Source of the DNA: an uncultured Lachnospiraceae bacterium
Lineage (GTDB): Bacteria; Bacillota; Clostridia; Lachnospirales; Lachnospiraceae
Length of the DNA: 28,373 nucleotides
Assembly: GCA_910576815.1 (NCBI GenBank)
Contig: CAJTKA010000043.1
Coordinates: 1-28,373, forward strand
Direction: 5' to 3'
Shown here: in pieces, positions 15,815 through 23,358 of the stretch
Numbering within the stretch: position 1 is the first letter of the stretch
Layout of the letters: each line of letters starts with the position of its first letter
Made by a program: the position numbers and the translations under genes
Notes under the pieces: generated by a model
The model's input: the letters and a program-made list of their open reading frames with translations, nothing else
Databases searched by the model: none
What the model was told of the DNA's origin: nothing

Positions 15815-17149
15815 ATGAGAAAAAAATATAGCAGAGAGGATATCATAAAACTGGTCGAGGAGGAGGATGTCGAATTTATCAGACTCCAGTTTACGGATAT
15901 TTTTGGCAGTCTGAAAAATGTGGCGATCACGTCAGCGCAGCTTAAGAAAGCGTTAGATAACGAATGCACGTTTGACGCGTCTTCCATTGCGGGGTTTATG
16001 GGCGTTGAGGAGTCGGACATGTATCTGCACCCCGATTATGGCACGCTGGAGATCTTTCCCTGGCGCCCACAGCAGGGAAAAGTGGCCAGACTGATCTGTG
16101 ATGTGTATCGCCCTGACAGGACGCCGTTTACGGGGGATCCCCGCCATATTTTGAAGCGGGCGCTTGCGGAGGCAGAGGAGATGGGGCTGACGTTTCGGGT
16201 GGGAGCGGAGTGCGAATTTTTCCTCTTTCATTTGGATGAGAATGGCATGCCGACTACCATCAGTCATGAAAATGCAGGTTATTTTGACGTGGGGCCGGTG
16301 GATTTTGGAGAGAATGCAAGGCGGGATATGGTGCTGACACTGGAAGATATGGGCTTTGAGGTGGCGGCCTCCCACCATGACGTAGCGCCTGCCCAGCATG
16401 AGATCAGTTTCCAGTATGACGATGCGCTGGCGACGGCTGATAATATGATGACTTTTAAGCTGGCGGTAAAGAGCATTGCGCGCAGGCATGGGCTGCACGC
16501 GACCTTTATGCCAAAACCTAAGAGCGGTGTGAATGGTTCCGGGATGCACATCAATATGTCCCTTTTCAAGGATGGGCAGAATCTTTTTACCGGAGAGGAC
16601 GGTGAGTCGGGCCTGGGCAAAGAAGCGTACTGGTTCCTGGGAGGCATTCTGCATCATATGCGGGGCATGACGGCAATCACAAACCCGATCGTCAATTCCT
16701 ATAAGCGTCTGGTGCCGGGATACGAAGCGCCGGTCTACCTTTCCTGGAGCGCGAACAATAGAAGTACCTTGATCCGCATCCCTGCTTCCAAAGGAGACGG
16801 GGTAAGGATGGAATTGCGCAGCCCGGATCCTGCGGCAAATCCTTATCTTGTGCTGGCATCAATCCTGCGGGCGGGGCTTGACGGCATCAGGAATCGGATC
16901 GAACCGCCTGAGAGCGTAACGGGGAATCTGTTTGAGATGAGCGAACAGGAGCGGCAGGAGCGGGGGATTGAAGCCCTTCCTGGCACGCTGATGGAAGCCA
17001 TTTCCTGTATGGAGCAGGATGATTTTATGAGGCAGACGTTGGGAGATCATTTGTTTGAACGATATATTACCTTGAAAAAGGAGGAATGGGACCGCTATCG
17101 CCGTCAGGTTACGGATTGGGAGATCAACGAATATTTGAATATATATTAA
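15815..17149 (+). CDS. glnA: Glutamine synthetase type I
   Basis: This 444-residue cytoplasmic enzyme condenses ammonia and glutamate to glutamine using ATP. The length matches the short GSI-alpha form of Firmicutes, which is feedback inhibited rather than adenylylated. Visible marks are LQFTDIFGSLKNVAI, FDASSIAGF, EFFLFHLDENG, VNGSGMHINMSLF, NPIVNSYKRLVPGYEAPVYL and RSPDPAANPYL. The start at 15815 is chosen for the AGG-containing site at 15801-15808. A GTG nine codons upstream lacks one. The promoter and hairpin leader lie upstream, and an ANTAR regulator follows after 55 bases, likely in the same transcript. In clostridia, ANTAR regulators next to glnA have been implicated in nitrogen control by antitermination. 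Confidence 0.95.
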   Translation: MRKKYSREDIIKLVEEEDVEFIRLQFTDIFGSLKNVAITSAQLKKALDNECTFDASSIAGFMGVEESDMYLHPDYGTLEIFPWRPQQGKVARLICDVYRPDRTPFTGDPRHILKRALAEAEEMGLTFRVGAECEFFLFHLDENGMPTTISHENAGYFDVGPVDFGENARRDMVLTLEDMGFEVAASHHDVAPAQHEISFQYDDALATADNMMTFKLAVKSIARRHGLHATFMPKPKSGVNGSGMHINMSLFKDGQNLFTGEDGESGLGKEAYWFLGGILHHMRGMTAITNPIVNSYKRLVPGYEAPVYLSWSANNRSTLIRIPASKGDGVRMELRSPDPAANPYLVLASILRAGLDGIRNRIEPPESVTGNLFEMSEQERQERGIEALPGTLMEAISCMEQDDFMRQTLGDHLFERYITLKKEEWDRYRRQVTDWEINEYLNIY

Positions 17150-17204
17150 AAAAAGGATGGCTGAAAGTACAAAATAGGAAATAGGGAAGAAAGGAGGTGA
17201 GCGT

Positions 17205-17753
17205 GTGGTCAATATCATTGTAGTCCTGCCGAAGCCGGAAGATGGAAAAAGCATTCGCAATCTGCTGATGAAAAACGGTTTTCAGGTAGGCGGGGTCTGC
17301 ACAACGGGCTCACAGGCCCTCAGTAAGCTGGATGAGCTGGATGCAGGTCTTGTGATCTGTAATTATCGAATGTCCGATATGATGTATAGCGAATTGCACG
17401 CCTGCCTCCCAAAGGGGTTCGAGCTGCTGCTTCTGGTTTCCGGGAATCTTTTGCACGAATGTGAGCGCAGCGGCATCATGTGTCTGGCAATGCCGTTCAA
17501 GGTTTTTGACCTCATCAATACGGTGGATATGATGTGTCAGACCATCGAACGGCGCAGACGCAAAGCCAGACAGAAGCCCAGAGAGCGCAGTGGTGAGGAG
17601 GAAGCGCTGATCGCGGAGGCAAAAACGCTTTTGATGAATCGAAACCATATGTCCGAGGAGGAGGCGCACCGCTATCTGCAAAAGTGCAGCATGGAAAGCG
17701 GCACGAATCTGGTGGAAACGGCACAGATGGCGCTTGCCATGATGCGGACATAG
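17205..17753 (+). CDS. ANTAR-domain RNA-binding regulator with degenerate receiver
   Basis: This 182-residue protein has a receiver-like domain (about 1-115), an Arg-rich linker (ERRRRKARQKPRERS) and a C-terminal ANTAR three-helix domain (about 125-182: ALIAEAKTLLMNRNHMSEEE, then AHRYLQKCSMESG). ANTAR domains bind paired hexaloop RNA hairpins and prevent termination. The receiver is atypical. The residue aligned with the phosphorylated Asp is Asn53 (VICNYRMSDM), and the N-terminal acidic pair is missing (VVLPKPED), so it is probably not controlled by classical phosphorylation. The GTG start at 17205 has a full AAGGAGGTGA at 17191-17200. Position after glnA suggests it controls glnA or other nitrogen genes, like the glnA-linked antiterminators of clostridia. 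Confidence 0.88.
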   Translation: MVNIIVVLPKPEDGKSIRNLLMKNGFQVGGVCTTGSQALSKLDELDAGLVICNYRMSDMMYSELHACLPKGFELLLLVSGNLLHECERSGIMCLAMPFKVFDLINTVDMMCQTIERRRRKARQKPRERSGEEEALIAEAKTLLMNRNHMSEEEAHRYLQKCSMESGTNLVETAQMALAMMRT

Positions 17754-17856
17754 TGTGTGGCAGGTCGAATAGCATGCGATGCAGGTCATTTTTGTCGGTG
17801 GGAAAATGCAATGGTGTAGCTTTTTCGAGGGGATGGATGTATACTGGATAGAAGAT

Positions 17857-17916
17857 TGCGAGTTTTTGACGGAGCCATGAACTCGGAATCGCAGAGCAAA
17901 ATTTGAGATTTTGCTC
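17857..17916 (+). promoter_or_regulatory. Structured leader upstream of dapF
   Basis: Two adjacent hairpins are visible. In the first, TGCGA (17857-17861) pairs with TCGCA (17889-17893), or GAGTT (17860-17864) with AACTC (17880-17884). In the second, GAGCAAAAT (17894-17902) pairs perfectly with ATTTTGCTC (17908-17916) around a five-base loop and can extend by CGC/GCG. They lie 40 bases before the dapF start. The size is too small for a lysine riboswitch, and no known family is recognised. Confidence 0.45.
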
Positions 17917-17956
17917 GCGGGCGGTCGCGAAAAGGTGCTCCGACATGGAGGTAACT

Positions 17957-18790
17957 ATGAAATTCACTAAAATGCAGGGCTGCGGCAACGATTATGTCTA
18001 TGTTGACGGCAGCAGCGAACAAGTACCGCAGGAAGAAAAGCCGGAACTGGTCCGCCGCCTGAGCGATAGGCATTTTGGAATCGGCGGAGACGGGGTGATT
18101 TTTATCAACCCTTCTGACGAGGCGGATTTTGAGATGGAGATGTATAATGCGGATGGCACGCGGGCGGAGATGTGCGGCAACGGCATCCGCTGCGTGGGAA
18201 AATTCGTTTATGATAAAGGATTGACAGACAAAACTGACATTACTGTCATAAGCGCGGGAAAGGTCAAATACCTCACACTTTTTCTAAAAGATGGCAAGGT
18301 CGAGAGGGTAAAGGTCAACATGGGTGCGCCGATCCTTACGGCAAGCCTGGTGCCGGTGGTCTGTGACAGCGAGCAGGCGGTGAATGAGCCGATTCGCGTG
18401 GAAGGAAGGGATTACCGCATGACCTGTGTTTCCATGGGCAATCCCCATGCGGTCGTATTTATGGACGGAGTGGAGTCGTTCGATATCGAAACGATCGGGC
18501 CTTATTTTGAAAGGCACGAGCGTTTCCCCAATCGGACCAACACGGAATTTGTGGAAATCCTTGACGAAAGCTCGGTGCTGATGCGGGTCTGGGAGCGCGG
18601 CACAGGGGAGACGCTTGCCTGCGGCACGGGTGCCTGCGCGGTAGCAGCAGCCTGTGTCTTGAATGGTTTGACCAAGGAGCGCGTTACGGTGAAACTTCTT
18701 GGCGGAGCGCTTGAGATCTTTTGGGACAGAGAAGCGGATCAGATTTATATGACGGGACCTGCGGAGACGGTATTTGAGGGCGAAATATAA
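17957..18790 (+). CDS. dapF: Diaminopimelate epimerase
   Basis: This 277-residue cytoplasmic enzyme interconverts LL- and meso-diaminopimelate without a cofactor, supplying meso-DAP for peptidoglycan and lysine. Both catalytic cysteines are in their standard motifs: Cys73 in EMCGNGIRC and Cys222 in LACGTGACA. MQGCGNDYVYVD at the N-terminus and GNPHAVVF are also typical. The start at 17957 has GGAGG at 17947-17951. An upstream in-frame start would cover the leader hairpins. dapL, the preceding step, follows 66 bases downstream, so the pair forms a small biosynthetic unit. An exact dispersed palindrome covers the codons T-D-I-T-V-I. Confidence 0.95.
   Translation: MKFTKMQGCGNDYVYVDGSSEQVPQEEKPELVRRLSDRHFGIGGDGVIFINPSDEADFEMEMYNADGTRAEMCGNGIRCVGKFVYDKGLTDKTDITVISAGKVKYLTLFLKDGKVERVKVNMGAPILTASLVPVVCDSEQAVNEPIRVEGRDYRMTCVSMGNPHAVVFMDGVESFDIETIGPYFERHERFPNRTNTEFVEILDESSVLMRVWERGTGETLACGTGACAVAAACVLNGLTKERVTVKLLGGALEIFWDREADQIYMTGPAETVFEGEI
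18235..18248. repeat. Dispersed palindrome TGACA-N4-TGTCA, copy 5
   Basis: The copy is TGACATTACTGTCA inside dapF, in phase T-GAC-ATT-ACT-GTC-A, read as T-D-I-T-V-I. Confidence 0.6.
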
Positions 18791-18856
18791 AAAGGCAGAA
18801 TAGCCTGTATTTTTGAATGGTTTATATCATATTGAAAAAGAAAGGATCATGCGATC

Positions 18857-20071
18857 ATGGCAAAAATCAATGACAATTATCTGAAACTGCCGGGCAGCTA
18901 TCTGTTTTCTACCATCGGCAGAAAGGTGAATGACTATGCGGCGGCAAACCCTGACAGAAAGATCATCAGGCTGGGGATCGGAGATGTGACAAGGCCCCTC
19001 ACCCCGACCGTTATCAGTGCACTGCATTCTGCGGTGGATGAGATGGCGGATGAAAAGACATTTCGGGGCTATGCCCCTGACCTGGGATACGAATTTCTGC
19101 GTAAGGCGATTGCAGAGAATGATTATCAGGCGCGGGGGTGTCAAATCGAGGCGGATGAGATCTTCGTTTCCGACGGCGCAAAGTGCGATTCGGGAAATAT
19201 TCAGGAAATTTTTGCCCTGGATAACAAGATCGCGGTCTGCGATCCCGTGTACCCCGTGTATGTGGACACGAATGTGATGGCGGGCAGGACAGGCACCTAT
19301 GATGAAAAGAAGGGGAACTGGAGCGATGTCATTTATATGCCCTGTACGGCGGAAAATGACTTTGCCCCGGAACTTCCCAAGGAAGTGCCCGACCTGATCT
19401 ATCTGTGCTTCCCCAACAATCCGACGGGTTCCACGATCACCAGGGCGCAGCTGCAGGAATGGGTAGACTATGCCAACAAAAACGGCGCCGTTATCATCTA
19501 CGATGCGGCCTATGAGGCTTATATTTCCGAGGCGGATGTACCGCACAGCATCTACGAGTGCGAAGGAGCGCGGACCTGTGCGATCGAGCTGCATTCCTTT
19601 TCTAAAAATGCAGGCTTTACCGGGGTACGCCTCGGCTTTACGGTGGTGCCGAAGGAGTTGAAGGTAGGCGGCACAGCCCTTCATGGTCTTTGGGCAAGAC
19701 GCCACGGCACGAAGTACAACGGCGCGCCCTACATCATCCAGAGAGCGGGCGAAGCGGTCTACAGCGAGGCGGGGAAGCGTGAGACAAAGGAGCTGGTGGC
19801 CTATTATATGAAGAATGCCGCCTATATTTTGGACGGACTGAAAAGTGCGGGCTACTCTGTTTCCGGCGGCGTAAATGCGCCGTATATCTGGCTGAAAGCG
19901 CCGAACGGCATGACGAGCTGGGAATTTTTTGACTATCTGTTGGAGAAAGCCAATGTCGTTGGTACGCCCGGATCGGGTTTTGGACCCAGTGGTGAGACCT
20001 ATTTCAGGCTGACGGCCTTTGGCAGCTACGAGAGCACCGTGGAAGCGGTGGACAGGATCAGGAAGCTGTAG
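18857..20071 (+). CDS. dapL: LL-diaminopimelate aminotransferase
   Basis: This 404-residue PLP enzyme converts tetrahydrodipicolinate plus glutamate directly to LL-diaminopimelate, bypassing the succinylase and acetylase routes. Family marks are the opening NDNYLKLPGSYLFSTIGRKV, LGIGDVTRPL, FPNNPTGSTI, IIYDAAYEAYI and HSFSKNAGFTGVRLGF, with Lys250 as the PLP-binding lysine. Length is normal. AAAGGATCATGCGATC precedes the start, giving a modest ribosome binding site. The partner dapF lies immediately upstream, and the two give LL-DAP then meso-DAP. This pathway is typical of clostridia, Chlamydia and plants. Confidence 0.95.
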   Translation: MAKINDNYLKLPGSYLFSTIGRKVNDYAAANPDRKIIRLGIGDVTRPLTPTVISALHSAVDEMADEKTFRGYAPDLGYEFLRKAIAENDYQARGCQIEADEIFVSDGAKCDSGNIQEIFALDNKIAVCDPVYPVYVDTNVMAGRTGTYDEKKGNWSDVIYMPCTAENDFAPELPKEVPDLIYLCFPNNPTGSTITRAQLQEWVDYANKNGAVIIYDAAYEAYISEADVPHSIYECEGARTCAIELHSFSKNAGFTGVRLGFTVVPKELKVGGTALHGLWARRHGTKYNGAPYIIQRAGEAVYSEAGKRETKELVAYYMKNAAYILDGLKSAGYSVSGGVNAPYIWLKAPNGMTSWEFFDYLLEKANVVGTPGSGFGPSGETYFRLTAFGSYESTVEAVDRIRKL

Positions 20072-20160
20072 GCTGGGAAACGTGATTTTGACAAAGCTGT
20101 TTAAGGGGCTGATCGATCAGGTCGGAGTTTCGGAGAATGTAATTTAGAAAGGCATCAGAT

Positions 20161-20799
20161 ATGGAAATTTACCTGCTACGACACGGAGAGACGGACTGGA
20201 ATAAAAAGCGGCTGCTGCAGGGGCATACGGACACCCTTTTAAATGACAAAGGAAGGCAGCAGGTGGAGGAAACGGCCCGTAAGCTGGCGAACCTCGGTAT
20301 TTCTATGGATGCGATCGTGTCAAGCCCCCTAAAGCGGGCGAGGGAGAGCGCGCAGATCGCCGCCCGCGAGTTGGATTTTCCGCAGGAAAAGATCGTTGTG
20401 GAAGAACTTTTGATCGAGCGTGGTTTTGGTGACGGGGAGGGGATGCTGCTTGCTAAGATGAAGGAGAAGTATCCCGGGCAGGACTGTCCCGGCATGGAAT
20501 CGCACGAGGCGCTGGTCGCGCGGGCTGGCCTTGCTTTGCAAAAGATCACGGAAAGGTTTGGGGACGCGCGGCGCATCCTGCTGGCGGCTCACGGGGCGAT
20601 CCTCTTTGCATTGCTGGAGGCAGCATCCGAGGAGCCGATCCCATATCAGGGACAGGCCGCCTGTTTGAAGCAGGGCAGTCTCTATCGAATCTGTCATGAG
20701 AACGGTCGAAACACGTTTGCCGTCTATGAGGAAGAAACAGGAACGTTTGTGGAAGCGGATGCGGCCGGGTTGGGAAAGTCGGCGAAGATTTATTTATAA
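20161..20799 (+). CDS. Histidine phosphatase family protein
   Basis: This 212-residue member of the phosphoglycerate-mutase-like superfamily has the phosphohistidine motif LLRHGETDWN with His8, the IVSSPLKRARESA segment with the second conserved Arg, an acid residue in LLIERGFGDGEG and the second catalytic His144 in LLAAHGAIL. Such proteins dephosphorylate small metabolites (for example alpha-ribazole phosphate or sugar phosphates). The substrate is not predictable here and no cobalamin genes are adjacent. It lies 89 bases after dapL on the same strand. A 12-base palindrome CTGATCGATCAG (20109-20120) is in the gap. AGAAAGG precedes the start. Confidence 0.88.
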   Translation: MEIYLLRHGETDWNKKRLLQGHTDTLLNDKGRQQVEETARKLANLGISMDAIVSSPLKRARESAQIAARELDFPQEKIVVEELLIERGFGDGEGMLLAKMKEKYPGQDCPGMESHEALVARAGLALQKITERFGDARRILLAAHGAILFALLEAASEEPIPYQGQAACLKQGSLYRICHENGRNTFAVYEEETGTFVEADAAGLGKSAKIYL

Positions 20800-20825
20800 C
20801 TTTTGTATTTTTTTGCATACAAAGC

Positions 20826-20854
20826 TTGTCATTTGGCATCATATATGTTATAAA
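20826..20854 (+). promoter_or_regulatory. Sigma-A-type promoter upstream of the RNA leader and aspS
   Basis: TTGTCA (20826-20831) and TATAAA (20849-20854) have 17-base spacing. An overlapping alternative is TTGGCA (20833-20838) with TATAAA (20857-20862), spacing 18. A 12-base palindrome TTTGTATACAAA (20869-20880) sits at the predicted start of the transcript. Confidence 0.5.
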
Positions 20855-20888
20855 ATTATAAATGTATATTTGTATACAAAAATGCAAT

Positions 20889-21060
20889 GAAGGAGACTTA
20901 CCCTGAGGGAAGCGACAGGAATACGGCGTCACCGACTGAGAACGCCGTTTGTGGAAGACAGGGATGGGAACACTCTGGAGCAGATTGTCTGAACTCAGAG
21001 GCACCGCATAACAGCAGGCGGACAACGAATATGACGCACGTGTCATATATGAGCTAGGGC
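20889..21060 (+). ncRNA. Structured RNA of uncertain identity (6S RNA candidate or T-box stem I)
   Basis: This GC-richer stretch follows an AT-rich promoter and has no gene. Pairings visible are ACGGCGT/ACGCCGT (20923-20929 with 20942-20948), AGACA/TGTCT (20956-20960 with 20986-20990), CTGAG/CTCAG (20903-20907 with 20994-20998) and the perfect ATATGAC/GTCATAT dyad (21029-21035 with 21042-21048). It is about 170-200 bases long, the size of 6S RNA. From memory, the B. subtilis 6S-1 gene bsrA also lies near aspS. The alternative is that it forms the large 5' specifier stem of the T-box downstream. I could not align it to either consensus by eye. Confidence 0.45.
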
Positions 21061-21202
21061 AATACGTTAGCACACGTTACGTGTATTGAGAGGATGAGAC
21101 GAAGGCTTATCAGAGAGCATTTTCGGCTTGTCAATGCGGGTGGTACCGCGGATGATCAAAATTATCCGTCCCGGAATGCAGAAATGTGTTCCGGGACGTT
21201 TT
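21061..21202 (+). promoter_or_regulatory. T-box riboswitch 3' part controlling aspS-gatCAB
   Basis: The diagnostic T-box sequence GGGTGGTACCGCGG lies at 21138-21151, whose bulge pairs with the uncharged tRNA acceptor end. Upstream are candidate stems CAATAC/GTATTG (21061-21066 with 21084-21089), GATGAG/CTTATC (21094-21099 with 21107-21112) and GCATT/AATGC (21118-21122 with 21133-21137). The terminator follows at 21167. The specifier codon could not be assigned. Candidates are AAC at 21024, GAC at 21033 and GAC in the 21099-21106 loop. Expected control is antitermination when tRNA(Asp) or tRNA(Asn) is uncharged. Confidence 0.85.
21167..21202 (+). terminator. T-box terminator hairpin
   Basis: CGTCCCGGAA (21167-21176) pairs perfectly with TTCCGGGACG (21189-21198), followed directly by TTTT. 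The 5' arm can alternatively be left free when the T-box antiterminator forms. Confidence 0.88.
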
Positions 21203-21277
21203 GCGCGTATAAGCAGAGTCGGAGCATCTCGAATCTGCTTATTAGTGACATCAACCAGAAAAAGGAGGGCGAAGTTT

Positions 21278-23029
21278 ATGACCACAAAAAACAGTTACAG
21301 AGACGTAACCTTACGGGAGATCAGCGAATCCGATATTGGGAAAGAGCTGCGGGTGGCAGGCTGGATCGAGAATATCAGAGATCACGGCGGCGTTTCGTTC
21401 GTGGATCTGCGGGATATGTACGGCGTGCTGCAGGTCGTGATGCGAGACACTTCCCTGCTTGAGGGGCTGACCAGAGAGATGAGCGTTTCCATCGAGGGTT
21501 TGATTGAAAAGCGCGACGAGGAGACTTATAACCCCAGAATCCCCACGGGCACCATTGAACTGGAAGCGCATCAGGTCGATGTTCTTGGTAAAGTTTATAA
21601 ACAGCTGCCGTTCGAGGTCATGACCTCGAAGGAGACCAGAGAGGAGGTACGTCTCAAATACCGTTACCTGGACCTGCGCAACCAGAAAGTGAAGGACAAC
21701 ATCATTTTCCGCTCTCAGGTGATCGCCTATCTGCGGGAAAAGATGACGGAGATGGGATTTTTGGAGATCCAGACCCCGATCCTGTGTGCTTCCTCTCCGG
21801 AAGGTGCCAGAGATTACATTGTACCTTCGAGAAGATATAAGGGAAAATTCTATGCCCTGCCGCAGGCGCCCCAGCAGTTCAAACAGTTGTTGATGGTGTC
21901 GGGCTTTGATAAATACTTTCAGATCGCCCCCTGCTTTCGGGATGAGGATGCCAGGGCGGACCGCTCTCCCGGCGAGTTTTATCAGCTTGACTTTGAGATG
22001 AGTTTTGCCACGCAGGAGGATGTATTCCGCGTGGGTGAGGAAGTGCTTTCTGCCACCTTCGAGAAATTTGCGCCGGAAGGCTTTGCGGTGACAAAGGCGC
22101 CTTACCCGGTCATCAGCTATCAACAGGCGATGCTAGAGTTTGGCACCGACAAGCCCGATCTGCGCAACCCTTTGCGCATTATCGATCTGACAGACTTTTT
22201 TCAGGAATGCACCTTTAAGCCTTTTATGGGCAGGACGGTGCGCGCCATCAAGGTGCACGCGGATATGTCCAAGGGCTTCCACGAAAAGCTGCTGAAATTT
22301 GCGACCGATATGGGCATGGGCGGACTCGGTTATCTGGAAGTGGCGGAGGATTTAAGCTACAAGGGTCCCATCGATAAGTTTATTCCCGATGAAAAAAAGA
22401 AAGAGCTGCTTACGCTGGCGGCGCTTTCTGTGGGAGATACCATTTTCTTCATTGCGGATAAGGAGGAACGGGCGGCATACTATGCGGGGCAGCTGCGCAC
22501 ACAGCTGGGAGAGAAGCTGGATCTTTTGGAGAAGAATGCTTACCGCTTCTGCTATATCAACGACTTCCCCATGTACGAGCTCGACCCTGAGACCAAGCAG
22601 ATCGGTTTTACGCACAATCCCTTCTCCATGCCGCAGGGCGGTCTGGAAGCACTTAACACCAAGGATCCGCTGGATGTGCTGGCCTATCAGTACGATATCG
22701 TCTGCAACGGCGTAGAGCTGTCCTCCGGCGCGGTGCGTAACCACGATATGGAGATCATGGAAAAGGCCTTTGCCATCGCTGGTTATGACGAGGAAACCTT
22801 AAAGACGAAATTCGGCGCATTATACAATGCTTTTCAGTTTGGCGCGCCGCCGCACGCAGGCATGGCACCGGGCGTGGATCGCATGATCATGCTGCTTCGG
22901 GGAGAGGAAAATATCAGGGAGGTCATTGCCTTTCCAATGAGCGGTTCCGCGCAGGATCTGATGTGCGGCGCGCCGGGAGAAGTGACCGAGCAGCAGCTTA
23001 GGGAAGTGCATATTAAAGTGAGGGCATAA
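21278..23029 (+). CDS. aspS: Aspartyl-tRNA synthetase, probably non-discriminating
   Basis: This 583-residue bacterial-type class II synthetase has an N-terminal anticodon-binding OB domain (1-110), SPEGARDYIVPSR, motif 2 region FRDEDARADRSPGEFYQLDFEMSF, the bacterial GAD insertion (about 290-420) and motif 3 GVDRMIMLL. Residues His36-Gly37 in IRDHGGVSFVDLRD are the residues seen in non-discriminating enzymes, where discriminating E. coli AspRS has Leu. It probably charges both tRNA(Asp) and tRNA(Asn), and GatCAB, encoded next, amidates Asp-tRNA(Asn). The start at 21278 has AAAGGAGGG at 21261-21269. An in-frame start at 21128 would lie in the T-box. Expression should depend on the T-box. Confidence 0.95.
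   Translation: MTTKNSYRDVTLREISESDIGKELRVAGWIENIRDHGGVSFVDLRDMYGVLQVVMRDTSLLEGLTREMSVSIEGLIEKRDEETYNPRIPTGTIELEAHQVDVLGKVYKQLPFEVMTSKETREEVRLKYRYLDLRNQKVKDNIIFRSQVIAYLREKMTEMGFLEIQTPILCASSPEGARDYIVPSRRYKGKFYALPQAPQQFKQLLMVSGFDKYFQIAPCFRDEDARADRSPGEFYQLDFEMSFATQEDVFRVGEEVLSATFEKFAPEGFAVTKAPYPVISYQQAMLEFGTDKPDLRNPLRIIDLTDFFQECTFKPFMGRTVRAIKVHADMSKGFHEKLLKFATDMGMGGLGYLEVAEDLSYKGPIDKFIPDEKKKELLTLAALSVGDTIFFIADKEERAAYYAGQLRTQLGEKLDLLEKNAYRFCYINDFPMYELDPETKQIGFTHNPFSMPQGGLEALNTKDPLDVLAYQYDIVCNGVELSSGAVRNHDMEIMEKAFAIAGYDEETLKTKFGALYNAFQFGAPPHAGMAPGVDRMIMLLRGEENIREVIAFPMSGSAQDLMCGAPGEVTEQQLREVHIKVRA
21611..21630. repeat. Perfect 20-base palindrome inside aspS
   Basis: TTCGAGGTCATGACCTCGAA equals its own reverse complement. 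It encodes the conserved F-E-V-M-T-S-K segment, so coding constraint explains part of it. Confidence 0.5.
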
Positions 23030-23050
23030 TATTTTGGAAAGGAAAAAAGG

Positions 23051-23341
23051 ATGGCAAATATCATAAGTGACGAAACAATAGAATATGTAGGCATCCTTGC
23101 CAAGCTCGAACTGTCTGACGCAGAGAAGGAACAGGCGAAGGCGGATATGGGCAGGATGCTAGACTACATCGATAAGTTGGGCGAACTGGATACCGACGGT
23201 GTGGAGCCGATGTCCCACGTGTTTTCAGTGGAAAATGTGTTTCGTGAGGATGTGGTGACGAACGGGGATGACAGGGAGCGGCTTTTGTCGAATGCACCGC
23301 AGGAGAAGGACGGGATGTTTGTGGTGCCGCCGACATTTTAA
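23051..23341 (+). CDS. gatC: Asp/Glu-tRNA amidotransferase subunit C
   Basis: This 96-residue subunit stabilises GatA and wraps the GatA-GatB interface. The pattern ISDETIEYVGILAKLELSDAE, then MLDYIDKLGELDTDGVEPMSHV, and the ending RERLLSNAPQEKDGMFVVPPTF are typical of GatC, and the length is normal. It lies 21 bases after aspS, and its stop overlaps an in-frame ATG of gatA (TAATG), consistent with one operon. GGAAAGGAAAAAAGG supplies the ribosome binding site. Confidence 0.95.
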   Translation: MANIISDETIEYVGILAKLELSDAEKEQAKADMGRMLDYIDKLGELDTDGVEPMSHVFSVENVFREDVVTNGDDRERLLSNAPQEKDGMFVVPPTF

Positions 23342-23358
23342 TGAAAGGAAATCATGGT

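Noticed and set aside
17857..17956. Lysine riboswitch upstream of dapF
   Set aside because: The structured part is only about 60 bases and lacks the multi-helix core of the lysine riboswitch.
20546..21073. Minus-strand 175-codon frame across the phosphatase end and the RNA leader
   Set aside because: It overlaps the histidine phosphatase and the structured RNA, has no ribosome binding site and reads as a low-complexity Ser/Arg/Pro sequence.
21128..21277. N-terminal extension of aspS starting in the T-box
   Set aside because: The extension covers the T-box motif and terminator, lacks homology to AspRS and is preceded by no ribosome binding site. The ATG at 21278 has a strong one.
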